The translations under genes and the position numbers were made by a program. This document shows positions 6,684 to 14,302 of a stretch of 50,162 nucleotides of DNA, piece after piece (within the stretch, counting starts at the first letter, position 1; every line of letters starts with the position of its first letter). A model generated the notes under the pieces. That model saw only the letters and a program-made list of their open reading frames with translations, made no database searches and was not told the origin of the DNA. Origin of the DNA: Isosphaeraceae bacterium (lineage in GTDB: Bacteria > Planctomycetota > Planctomycetia > Isosphaerales > Isosphaeraceae); contig JAJPJC010000129.1 in assembly GCA_021324445.1 (NCBI GenBank), positions 1 to 50,162 on the forward strand, written 5' to 3'.

Positions 6684-8987
6684 TCAGACCCGGGCGGTCG
6701 CCTGGGCCGGCGTGATCTCGGTATACAGGGTGGCTTCGAGGGCGGTCCCCGTCTGGTCCGCTGGGGCTGGGGTCTGCCGCGTCCGCAGGGCCACCTTGAG
6801 GGTCAGCCAGACCAGGGGGGCCGAACCGAACATGAACACCACGTCGCCCGGCATCCGAGCCCACGACAGCCACGGGTAATTCCGGAACCATTCCGTCCGT
6901 GCGTGCCAGTAACCGTTGGTCACCACGTCGCCGAGCTGCAAGACCCCCAGCGGGAACAGGTGCCCGAGGATCATCAGCATCAACCCCACATTCGTCGCCC
7001 AGAACGAGAAACGGACCAGCCCCTCGCTCCAGTCCTCGGGCCGGGCCAGGTACCGCGTGCAGAACACCAGCAGCGCCAGGGCCAGCATGCCGTAGACGCC
7101 CATGAAGGCCGCGTGGCCGTGATTGGAGGTCAGCAGCGTGCCGATCTCGTAGTAGCTGACGACCGGCAGGTTGATCAGGAAGCCAAAGACCCCCGCGCCG
7201 AGGAAGTTCCAGAACCCAACCGAGGCCAGGAACAGCACCGACCAGCGATGCGGGAACGTCGCGGCGCCGGCGCCGCCGACCTGCTGCCGACTGCCGAGCT
7301 GGAGGAAGGACCAGGCTTCGACCGTCAAGAGCGTCAGAGGAATGACCTCGGCCGCGGAGAAGAACGCCCCCAGGGCCATCTCGACCGCGGGGCCGCCGCT
7401 GAAGTAGCAGTGGTGCAGCGTCCCGACTACGCCGCCGATCGAGTAGAGCAGCACGTCGAGGTAGATCAGCCGGGTGGCGAACCGCTCCGAGACGATCCCC
7501 ATCAGCACGAAGATCAAGGCCACCAGCATCGTGGTGAACAGCTCCAAGAAGTCCTCGACCCAGAGGTGAACGACCCAGAACCGCCAGAAGTCGCCGATGG
7601 CGAATGGGGTCCGGGTGTGGGTCAGCAGGCCGACGGCGTAGAACGCCGGGATCGACAGCGCGCTGTAGAGGAACAGCCAGGGCAGGTTGCCCCGGCTCTC
7701 GACGGCCAGCCGCGATCGCAGCCCCCGATAGATGATCGCCAGCCAGAGCACCATGCCGACAACGAGCAGATACATCCAGAACCGGCCCAGATCGAGATAC
7801 TCCCACCCCTGTGCCCCGAAGAACGACCGCCCCCCGCGCGGCAAGAGCCCGTGGTAGCTGAGATACTCGCCGCCCAGACTGCCGAAGACGACCACCGCCA
7901 GCGCGCCGAGCAGCAGGGTGGAGAGGAGCGCCTGCCCGCGCGGCTCGTGCCCGGCGATCAGGGGTGCCAGGAAGATCCCGGCGGCGAGGTAGGCCGTCGC
8001 CACGAAGAAGATCGCCATCTGCAGGTGCCAGGTCCTCGTCAGGTTGTAGGGGAGCAGCTTGGGCAGGTCGATGCCGAAGAAGCCGCCGGCCTCGACCATG
8101 TAATGCACGGTCGCACCCCCGACCAGGTTCTGCAGCAGGAACAGCGCCGCCGCGACCAGGAAGAACCAGGCGGTCACGCGCTGTGCCGACGTCAGGGCCA
8201 CCGAGGCCGGCGGCACGAACCGCACCCGCCGCTCCTCGGCCTCGTGCCAGCCGACGACCCGCGAGTGGCGGCCGTACATGCCCAGCACCAGGCCGCTCCC
8301 GCCCAGGAGCGTCACGAGTGACAGGGCACTCCACATGATCGCGTCGCCGGTGAGCGTGTTGCCGACCAGCTCCTCGGGGGGCCAGTTGTTCGTGTACGAG
8401 TACACCCGGCCGGGCCGACGGGCAACGGCCGTCCACGCGGTCCAGGCGATGAAGGCCGTGATGGCTCGGGTATCCTCGGGATCGGTGATCATGGCGGGCT
8501 TGAGCCCTTCACCGCTGACTTTCCGGTCGTAGACCAGCTCGCCGAAGTGCTGGTGGATCTCCTCGAAGGCCGAGACCTGGCCGGCGGTCCAGACTAACGT
8601 CCCGGTCGTCGGATCGTAGTGGTTGGCCTGGAGCTCGCGCCGCGTCCGCGCCCGAGCCGCCTCATCATCGCCGTACCGCCGGTTCATGTGCACGGCCATG
8701 CGGTGCAGGTAATCGGCGGTGAAATCCGGCCCGAGGTAGGCCCCGTGGCCGTAGATCGTGCCGAACTGCATCAGCCCATAGGTGAGGAACTGCTCCTGCC
8801 CGTCGCGGATCTGCTGTCCCGTGGCCAGCACGGAGCCCGACTCGTCCACGATCCGCTCAGGGATCGGCGCGGAGTCCTGGTAGATCCGGATCGCCGAGTA
8901 GGTCAGGATGGCGAAGCCGAAAAGGAACGTCAGGATCGATCCCTGTAGCCAGAGCGGCGAGACCGTCATGGGGCGGCGGCTGGTCAT
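6684..8987 (-). CDS. norB: Quinol-dependent nitric oxide reductase (qNOR)
   Basis: This membrane enzyme reduces two NO to N2O with electrons from quinol. The 767 residues match the fused, single-subunit qNOR length. The first helix is followed by a periplasmic domain with the family sequence QEQFLTYGLMQFGTIYGHGAY; about twelve more helices follow. Haem and FeB ligand motifs are visible: TWHLQM, VHLWVEDFLE (FeB His plus the conserved Glu), TLHHCYFSG, and SNHGHAAFMG with the last-helix His. I chose the ATG at 8987 (MTSRRPMTVSPLWL); an AGGA sequence lies 9-12 bases upstream. The neighbours suggest it detoxifies NO rather than taking part in full denitrification, since no other denitrification gene is present. 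Confidence 0.93.
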   Translation of the reverse strand: MTSRRPMTVSPLWLQGSILTFLFGFAILTYSAIRIYQDSAPIPERIVDESGSVLATGQQIRDGQEQFLTYGLMQFGTIYGHGAYLGPDFTADYLHRMAVHMNRRYGDDEAARARTRRELQANHYDPTTGTLVWTAGQVSAFEEIHQHFGELVYDRKVSGEGLKPAMITDPEDTRAITAFIAWTAWTAVARRPGRVYSYTNNWPPEELVGNTLTGDAIMWSALSLVTLLGGSGLVLGMYGRHSRVVGWHEAEERRVRFVPPASVALTSAQRVTAWFFLVAAALFLLQNLVGGATVHYMVEAGGFFGIDLPKLLPYNLTRTWHLQMAIFFVATAYLAAGIFLAPLIAGHEPRGQALLSTLLLGALAVVVFGSLGGEYLSYHGLLPRGGRSFFGAQGWEYLDLGRFWMYLLVVGMVLWLAIIYRGLRSRLAVESRGNLPWLFLYSALSIPAFYAVGLLTHTRTPFAIGDFWRFWVVHLWVEDFLELFTTMLVALIFVLMGIVSERFATRLIYLDVLLYSIGGVVGTLHHCYFSGGPAVEMALGAFFSAAEVIPLTLLTVEAWSFLQLGSRQQVGGAGAATFPHRWSVLFLASVGFWNFLGAGVFGFLINLPVVSYYEIGTLLTSNHGHAAFMGVYGMLALALLVFCTRYLARPEDWSEGLVRFSFWATNVGLMLMILGHLFPLGVLQLGDVVTNGYWHARTEWFRNYPWLSWARMPGDVVFMFGSAPLVWLTLKVALRTRQTPAPADQTGTALEATLYTEITPAQATARV

Positions 8988-9176
8988 GCTTGTTGGTCCT
9001 GTTCGAGGGAGCGGTCGAGGGACACGCGAAGCTAGTAGGAGACCATCCCGGGGCTCGTTCCCGGTGCGATTCGATCGTAGCTCAGACAAGCACGGCATCC
9101 GCCCGGATCATCGGGCCGTTGACGCGCCACGGGCGAAGCATTCAGCCATCGCTCGCCGGGCCGGTGTGTCCGTCGC

Positions 9177-10835
9177 CTACGACTGGTTAAACAACCGGTA
9201 CGTCAAGAACCCGCCGCCGAGGTTCGCGGCCTGGAACCCGGCCTGGCTGAGGATGCGCTGGGCCAGATAACCGCGCTGGCCGACTTGACAGTATACCGTG
9301 ATCGGACGATCGCTGGGCAATTCGCCCCGATGGGAGCGCAGCTCGTCGACGGGGACGTTCACGGCGCCCGGGATGTGACCGGCGGCGAACTCTTGGGGAG
9401 TGCGAACATCGAGCAGGCAAGCCGGCCTCGAAGCCGGTCCCGGGCCGTCGGTTCCCAACAACTCCTCGACGGTCGCCTGAGTTTGGTCGCCGCGGAGCGA
9501 CCCGGCGGCCACGAAGCCCGCCATGTTGATCGGGTCCTTGGCCGAGCCGTACTGCGGCGCATAGGCCAATTCCATCTCTTCCAGGTCGAAGACCGTCATG
9601 CCCGCCTGGATGGCGACCGCCAGCACGTCGATTCGCTTGTCCACCCCAGAGCCGCCGACGATCTGGGCGCCGAGGATCTTGCCCGTGTCCGGCGTGAACA
9701 GCAGCTTGAGGGTCATCGGCTGGGCACCGGGGTAGTAGCTGGCGTGGTCCGTGGGATGCACATAGACCTTGCTGAATGATCTGTCGAGTCGTCGGAGGGT
9801 TTTTTCCGAAACCCCGGTCATGGCGACCGTCAGGTCGAAGACGCGGAGGATGGCAGTGCCCTGGGTCCCACGGAACCGGGCTGGCCGGCCGAAGATGTGA
9901 TCGGCGGCGATTCGCCCCTGACGGTTGGCCGGGCCGGCCAGCGGCACCTGGGTCGGCTCGCCGGTGACGAAGTCCTTAATCTCCACGGCGTCGCCGACCG
10001 CGTAAATGTCGGGATCGCTGGTCTGCATGTGCTCGTTGACGCGGATGCCGCCGCGCGGGCCCACGGCGAGCCCGGCGTCGACGGCCAGCTTGTTCTCCGG
10101 CCGGACACCGATGCCCAGCACCACGAGCTGGCTGGACAGTTCCCGACCGCACTTGAGTTGCACCGCCAGGCCCTCTTCGACCTCGGCAAAACCCTCGGCG
10201 GACTCGCCCAGGAGCAAGGCGACTCCCTTGGCGGCCAGATGGTCGGCGATCGGCCTGGTCATTTCCTTGTCGAGCGGCGGCAACACCTGATCCATCAACT
10301 CGACGAGCGTCACCTGGAGGCCATGCCGCACCAGGTTCTCCACCAGCTCCAGGCCGATGAAGCCAGCCCCAACGACCACCGCCTGCCGCACGCCCCGATC
10401 CAGGCTCTCTTTGATCCGGTCCATGTCTTGCAGGTTGCGAAGAGTGAAGATGCCGGGCAGGTCGACACCGGGCAACGGCGGTCGGATGGGCGCGGCTCCC
10501 GGGGCGAGGATGAGCTTGTCGTATGCGACCTCGCACTCTCGGCCGTTGCCCAGGTCGCGGGCGCGGACCTTCTTGCCTCGCCGGTCGATGGCCTCCACGG
10601 AGGTCCGGGTACGGACATCGATCCGGTAGCGCTGCCGGAGCCGCTCCGGGGTGACGACCAGCAGCTTGTCGCGTTCGGTGATCTCGCCGCCCAGATAATA
10701 GGGCATCCCGCAGTTAGCGAAGGAGACATCCGGGCCGCGCTCGAGGATCACGATCTCGGCGTCTTCCGACAGGCGGCGGGCCCGGGTAGCCGCCGACGCT
10801 CCGCCGGCCACGCCACCAGCGATGATCAGTCTCAA
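9177..10835 (-). CDS. CoA-disulfide reductase/rhodanese fusion
   Basis: This 552-residue protein has an N-terminal FAD/NAD(P)-binding reductase (GGVAGGASAATRARR at the start, second nucleotide fold GAGFIGLELVENL) with the single redox cysteine in SFANCGMPYY (Cys42). A C-terminal rhodanese domain follows, with LLDVRTPQEFAAGHIPGA and active-site loop CQVGQRGY. It belongs to the CoADR-Rhd family, which reduces CoA disulfide, CoA persulfide or polysulfide. It follows the rhodanese/DUF2892 gene by 14 bases and precedes the qNOR by about 190 bases. Thiol and persulfide redox balance under anoxia or NO stress is the likely role. Confidence 0.9.
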   Translation of the reverse strand: MRLIIAGGVAGGASAATRARRLSEDAEIVILERGPDVSFANCGMPYYLGGEITERDKLLVVTPERLRQRYRIDVRTRTSVEAIDRRGKKVRARDLGNGRECEVAYDKLILAPGAAPIRPPLPGVDLPGIFTLRNLQDMDRIKESLDRGVRQAVVVGAGFIGLELVENLVRHGLQVTLVELMDQVLPPLDKEMTRPIADHLAAKGVALLLGESAEGFAEVEEGLAVQLKCGRELSSQLVVLGIGVRPENKLAVDAGLAVGPRGGIRVNEHMQTSDPDIYAVGDAVEIKDFVTGEPTQVPLAGPANRQGRIAADHIFGRPARFRGTQGTAILRVFDLTVAMTGVSEKTLRRLDRSFSKVYVHPTDHASYYPGAQPMTLKLLFTPDTGKILGAQIVGGSGVDKRIDVLAVAIQAGMTVFDLEEMELAYAPQYGSAKDPINMAGFVAAGSLRGDQTQATVEELLGTDGPGPASRPACLLDVRTPQEFAAGHIPGAVNVPVDELRSHRGELPSDRPITVYCQVGQRGYLAQRILSQAGFQAANLGGGFLTYRLFNQS

Positions 10836-10849
10836 GGGAGTTTCTCCGG

Positions 10850-11416
10850 TTATGGTTGGTGATAGCAGCAGGGTGCTTCATCGCCCTCGACCTGGTTCCA
10901 GGGCATCCGGGCCAGGAGCAGGGCCATGCCGCATCGGTCGGTAAGACCGGTGAAGATCAGGCCGCAACCGACGAAGGCCGAGAGCCCGATAAACCAGGGA
11001 TTAACGACAACGGCCAGGATGACCCCCAGTACGACCAGGCCGCCGTTGGCGATGCGCACCTGGCGTTCCAAAGAGAACACCTTCTGGCCTCGGACCAGCG
11101 GGAGGCCGGCCTGTTCGCAGGCCAGCGTGCCGCCTGCAACACTGACGACGTTGGTGAAGCCAGCGGCCAGGAAGCGCTCACAGGCTTGGCGGGCCCGGCT
11201 GCCGGAGCGACAGATCACGTACAGCGGCTCACGGGATCGGCCGTTGCGCGCCGCCATGATTTGGTTCGGGTCCAGCCGGCCCAGCGGCACCAGCCGGGCA
11301 CTTTCGACGTGCAGCTCGCGGAACTCGGCCGGCGTGCGGACATCGATCAAGTCCACGGGCTTGCCGGCTTGTCGCAGCTCATGCAAATCCCTCGGGGAGA
11401 TGGTCGGCACGTTCAT
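10850..11416 (-). CDS. Rhodanese with C-terminal DUF2892-like membrane domain
   Basis: This 188-residue protein has an N-terminal rhodanese domain (LIDVRTPAEF near residue 23, catalytic Cys69 in CRSGSRAR) and a C-terminal pair of membrane helices (about residues 125-142 and 145-163) of the YgaP/DUF2892 type. Such proteins carry sulfane sulfur at the inner membrane face. It lies between the USP gene (15-base gap) and the CoADR-Rhd gene (14-base gap), forming a sulfur-transfer pair with the latter. Confidence 0.88.
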   Translation of the reverse strand: MNVPTISPRDLHELRQAGKPVDLIDVRTPAEFRELHVESARLVPLGRLDPNQIMAARNGRSREPLYVICRSGSRARQACERFLAAGFTNVVSVAGGTLACEQAGLPLVRGQKVFSLERQVRIANGGLVVLGVILAVVVNPWFIGLSAFVGCGLIFTGLTDRCGMALLLARMPWNQVEGDEAPCCYHQP

Positions 11417-11431
11417 GCTGCTCGCCTCCCG

Positions 11432-12283
11432 TCAATGAAACAGGAACACAGGGACTGGGCTGTGCTCCAACATGGTCCGGGTGACAGAGCCGACGAAGCA
11501 CTCGCGCAAGGTCGGCTGGCCGTAGGCACCCATTACCAGCAGGTCGGCCCCCAGACGGCGGACCTGGTCCAGGATCAACTTGGCCGGCTCGGCCGAGGAC
11601 TCCAGCGCCAGCGGGATCGCCTCGACCTGGTGGTAACTCAGGAACTACCGGGCGCGCTGGGCGAGATGGGCCGCCTCGGAGACGCTGGCATCCACGCTGA
11701 CGATGTGGACCTGGCCCGATTTGGCCAGTCCCGTCGCCTGGAAAGCCGCCAAGGCGCGGGCGGCCTGGAGGCTCCCGTCAGAAGCGAAGACGACCGGGCC
11801 TTCCGAGACCGTGGTCCCAGGCACCACGACAAGCGGGCGCGGGGCCTGCTCCAAGACCCTCTTGAGCGTCTCGTCGCCTTCGTCATCCCGTCTCGTGAAG
11901 CGGAAGTGAGAACCCCGTGCCAGCAAGCTCAGGTCGCAGGAGTGCGCCTGGCGCTCGATCAGCTCGTGGGGCGAGCCGACCGCTTTCACCTCAACATGGG
12001 CCACGCCCGCCTCGCCGCAGCATGCGGCGAATTGCTCCAGAAGCTGGCCGACCTGCCGATCCAGCTCCGTCAGTCGACCCTCGTAACCCCGATAATAAAC
12101 AGGGTCCGCGTCGGGGGTTCCACCCACCGGCCAGGCCGGCTCGATCGCGCGAACGCTGGGCTCATCGACGATCCCCAACCCCACGAGCCTGGCGCCGGAC
12201 CACCGAGCCCAGCGAATCCCCAGCTCCGCGAGGGCGGCGACACGGCTGGGCCGATCCAGGCCGATCAAGATAACGCCGAGCAT
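11432..12283 (-). pseudogene. Universal stress protein with an in-frame TAG
   Basis: The gene encodes a two-domain USP-like protein (MLGVILIGLDRPS start at 12283). After 212 codons a TAG at 11645-11647 interrupts it. The same frame then continues for 70 intact codons, including the expected ATP-loop region LVMGAYGQPTLRECFVGSVTR and a normal ending PVPVFLFH. No indel is needed to restore it; a single base change (TAG to CAG, TGG or similar) would. It is therefore a fresh nonsense mutation, a sequencing error or a readthrough site. The product stopped at 212 residues would lack the nucleotide-binding loop of domain 2. It overlaps the upstream HTH gene by 19 bases. Confidence 0.85.
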
Positions 12284-12573
12284 GAGACTGCCCCCCTTCC
12301 TCCAGGATCTCGGGCGCCATGACCACGTCCCGATCGCGCCAGATTCACACCTTGGAGCGCACTGCCCCGGAACCGGACGCCGGCCGGCCAGACACCGCTC
12401 CTGAGCCAGCGCTCCACGTCCGAGGCGTCGAAGAGCCACGACCCACCCAGGACGGAACACGGCAAGGGCCAGGCGCCGGTGTGGACCCAGAGACGAACCA
12501 TTCGCCCACTGACTCCGAGCCAACGGGCCGCGGCACGATCCGTTATCAGGATGGGCCGCGGTCGGCTCGCCAT
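12265..12573 (-). CDS. Excisionase/MerR-type helix-turn-helix protein
   Basis: This protein of about 102 residues begins at the ATG at 12573 (MASRPRPILITDRAA). It carries a winged HTH of the excisionase/MerR kind: AAARWLGVSGRMVRLWVHTG forms the HTH, and SWLFDASDVERWLRSG the wing and following helix. The last 35 residues are low complexity. It overlaps the USP start by 19 bases. It could regulate the operon, or derive from a mobile element; the sequence does not decide. Confidence 0.7.
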   Translation of the reverse strand: MASRPRPILITDRAAARWLGVSGRMVRLWVHTGAWPLPCSVLGGSWLFDASDVERWLRSGVWPAGVRFRGSALQGVNLARSGRGHGARDPGGRGAVSCSALS

Positions 12574-12714
12574 GAATCGAAAGCTGTAGGTGATCATCGC
12601 TTGACTCCGATCGTTGATCGGAAACCCCGTGTTCAGGCTCATCCATCCCGGCGCCGAGGGGACACGAGGCCAAGAATCCCACAGCGACCTCGGACGCCGG
12701 TCGGGCCGGCCCGA

Positions 12715-12933
12715 TCAATTCCTGGCGTGTCCGCTCAGCTCACTGGCCTCGACCCGGCCCTCGAGCTGCTCGCCCCCACCGGCCCGGTCGCAGAGTTCCT
12801 TGCGGAAGATCCTCACCGAGTCGGGAGCCTCGATTCCCAGACGGACCTGATTGCCGCGGACGTCAACAACCATGATGCGAATGTCGCCGTTGATGACGAT
12901 CGCCTCATTCCGCTTGCGGCTCAGGACCAACAT
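12715..12933 (-). CDS. csrA: CsrA translational regulator
   Basis: This 72-residue protein has the canonical CsrA start MLVLSRKRNEAIVI and the RNA-binding strand RLGIEAPDSVRIFRKE. CsrA dimers bind GGA motifs in leaders and change translation or stability. The last 20 residues are an extension of no known role. Its start lies inside the upstream BON gene (29-base overlap), so translation is probably coupled. It is the second RNA-binding regulator in the island, besides the ANTAR protein. Confidence 0.93.
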   Translation of the reverse strand: MLVLSRKRNEAIVINGDIRIMVVDVRGNQVRLGIEAPDSVRIFRKELCDRAGGGEQLEGRVEASELSGHARN

Positions 12934-13324
12934 CGTTGTGAACTCCTTTCATTTGTTGTGTTCGGGGAGGAGCATCCACCCCACAAGGGATGTCGTGGCT
13001 CGACTCCGATCCTCGAGTCGAATGGGCTGAGGTCTCTCGGCCCGGTCGCGTCCGGCTGGACGGCGCGGAGACTTCGATCCGGTTGACGACGCGGCCTACG
13101 CCCGCGGCACCCGCCGCGAGTTCCTGGGCGATCTGTTTGAGGTGGTACGAGGGGAGGCAGCCGTGCAGGTAGATCACGCCGTCGCGGGCGAGGCACGAGA
13201 CGTCTCGGAGTGCGAGATAGGGACCCTGACGCAGTCGTTCCTCGACCTGGAGGTGGATCGTCGGGAGCGCGGCGCTCCCGGCGGCCGTCTCGCGGTCCAC
13301 GTCGGGCCGGGCCATCGGGTGCAT
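12905..13324 (-). CDS. BON-domain protein
   Basis: The gene starts at the ATG at 13324 (MHPMARPDVDRET), where GGAGACGGCAGC supplies the Shine-Dalgarno sequence. Residues 25-85 form one BON domain (QVEERLRQGPYLALRDVSC, then GVIYLHGCLPSYHLKQIAQE and RVVNRIEVS). The tail of about 50 residues is hydrophilic and overlaps csrA by 29 bases; it may be a readthrough extension without function. BON domains bind phospholipid or accompany stress proteins. It is the first gene after leader B. Confidence 0.8.
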   Translation of the reverse strand: MHPMARPDVDRETAAGSAALPTIHLQVEERLRQGPYLALRDVSCLARDGVIYLHGCLPSYHLKQIAQELAAGAAGVGRVVNRIEVSAPSSRTRPGRETSAHSTRGSESSHDIPCGVDAPPRTQQMKGVHNDVGPEPQAE

Positions 13325-13524
13325 GCTGCCGTCTCCTGGGTCCCGCGATGGCAGGGCCATAGCGACACCGGGGACGCGGCAGTCATTACCGCAAGGACGG
13401 GGTCAGGATGGAGGGGACCCCGGGTGTCCGGTCATCGGACGGTAGGAGCACATGGCGCAAAAAAACCCCGATCGTGCGAAGGCTCGCAAGACGGGGCCGC
13501 CATAGCCGCGATCCAGTTGCCCAT
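13325..13524 (-). promoter_or_regulatory. Structured leader RNA, copy B (ANTAR-type attenuator candidate)
   Basis: Reading the minus strand from 13524, ACTGGA (13517-13512) lies between short pairing segments. Next come the stem-loop GGC-TATGGCG-GCC (13507-13495) and an intrinsic terminator CCCCG...CGGGG, inner stem TGCG/CGCA, followed by seven T's (13496-13459). Farther down, CTGCCG (13382-13377) can pair with CGGCAG (13331-13326) next to the Shine-Dalgarno sequence and start codon at 13324. The 3' strand of the second stem-loop shares bases with the terminator 5' strand, so the two exclude each other. The leader matches copy C along its whole length and copy A in the terminator region. Confidence 0.75.
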
Positions 13525-13689
13525 CAAGAGCAAGGATAGAAGTGAGTGTATCGGAAGCACGCCGGCTGGTCAACCCCGAAGTCCTGGAAAATCGGAAGAA
13601 CGGCTGATTCGACGATTCGAGTGATTCGAGCGAAGATTGAATTGAATTGAGCGGAGGGATTGACATGCGGTCGGCGATATCTCATAATC

Positions 13690-13844
13690 AGGGATACTGG
13701 ATTCGCTCAAGGTGGGCGGACTGAGCCCGGCTATGGTGGCCCCGCGGTGCGATTCTCCGCATTGCTGGGGTTTTTTTCTGCGCCCCCGGTGGGACGCTTT
13801 CCGCAATGCGGGTGATTCGACTCCTTTCTTGGGGGAGAGTCGCC
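13690..13844 (+). promoter_or_regulatory. Structured leader RNA, copy A (ANTAR-type attenuator candidate)
   Basis: This plus-strand leader precedes the gene at 13845 and the sensor-kinase genes. ACTGGA occurs at 13696-13701, and a variant ACTGAG at 13720-13725 in the loop of GGGC/GCCC. The stem-loop GGC-TATGGTG-GCC is at 13729-13741, and the terminator is CCCC (13740-13743) to GGGG (13767-13770) with inner stem TGCG/CGCA and seven T's (13771-13777). CGACTC (13818-13823) pairs with GAGTCG (13837-13842), enclosing the GGGGGA Shine-Dalgarno sequence. It faces away from copy B, so one intergenic region holds two divergent leaders. Confidence 0.72.
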
Positions 13845-14063
13845 ATGAAGGATGCCCACGCTTCGGACCGACACCTGCTGAAGACCGGAGAACGATTCCT
13901 GGGCCACACCCTCGCTGTGGTGGCGGGCCTGCTGCTCATGATCGTGGGACTTGGGTTAGGGGTCACGATGGTGCTCCTGCCCATCGGACTCCCCGTGGGG
14001 CTGGCCGGGCTCTTGCTGTGCATTTGGGGCCTCTTCTGGACCGCCCCTTCCCCGCGGACATGA
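13845..14063 (+). CDS. Small two-helix membrane protein
   Basis: This 72-residue protein starts at the ATG at 13845 after a strong GGGGGAGAG site that is buried in a hairpin. After a hydrophilic N-terminus it has two adjacent hydrophobic helices (about residues 19-40 and 42-62). It resembles small inner-membrane stress proteins, but I cannot name a family. It is the first gene after leader A and precedes the globin-coupled kinase by about 240 bases. Confidence 0.7.
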   Translation: MKDAHASDRHLLKTGERFLGHTLAVVAGLLLMIVGLGLGVTMVLLPIGLPVGLAGLLLCIWGLFWTAPSPRT

Positions 14064-14154
14064 GGGACGTCACCCGCTGGCTCGCCGGGCCGATCGTCGT
14101 GTGCCTGACATCGGCCGGCAATTGAGGTTGAAGGGGGACCGCGCCGGTCCGCTG

Positions 14155-14230
14155 TCGCGATGGCAAAGTCATCATGAGTAGCTCCTGACGCGGCGGCCGT
14201 GACCGCGGGAATCGGGGTCCGGACAGATGA
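14155..14230 (-). repeat. Partial copy of the leader 3' region
   Basis: The minus strand here reads GTCCGGACCCCGATTCCCGCGGTCACGGCCGCC and then TGACTTTGCCATCGCGACA. It aligns with the downstream parts of leaders B and C (CCGCGGTAACGGCTGCCGC; CCTGCCATCGCGGGAC). The terminator half is missing. It looks like a truncated fourth copy inside the 14064-14302 gap, in which I see no gene. Confidence 0.5.
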
Positions 14231-14302
14231 GCTCTCGGGTGCGCGCTCGCCGGCCGATGGGTTCCTTCCCGTGTGGGATCGATCGGCCGGGTGGGGGTGG
14301 AG

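Noticed and set aside
5890..8436. 848-codon minus-strand frame overlapping the qNOR
   Set aside because: It lies in a different frame from the enzyme and is Arg/Pro/Gly-rich; the qNOR frame has all ligands.
13459..13524. Reading the conserved leader core as a sigma-70 promoter (TTGATG, 17 bases, TATGGC in copy B)
   Set aside because: The -35-like box is weak in C and absent in A, and the start would fall at the terminator hairpin. It cannot be fully excluded without 5'-end mapping.
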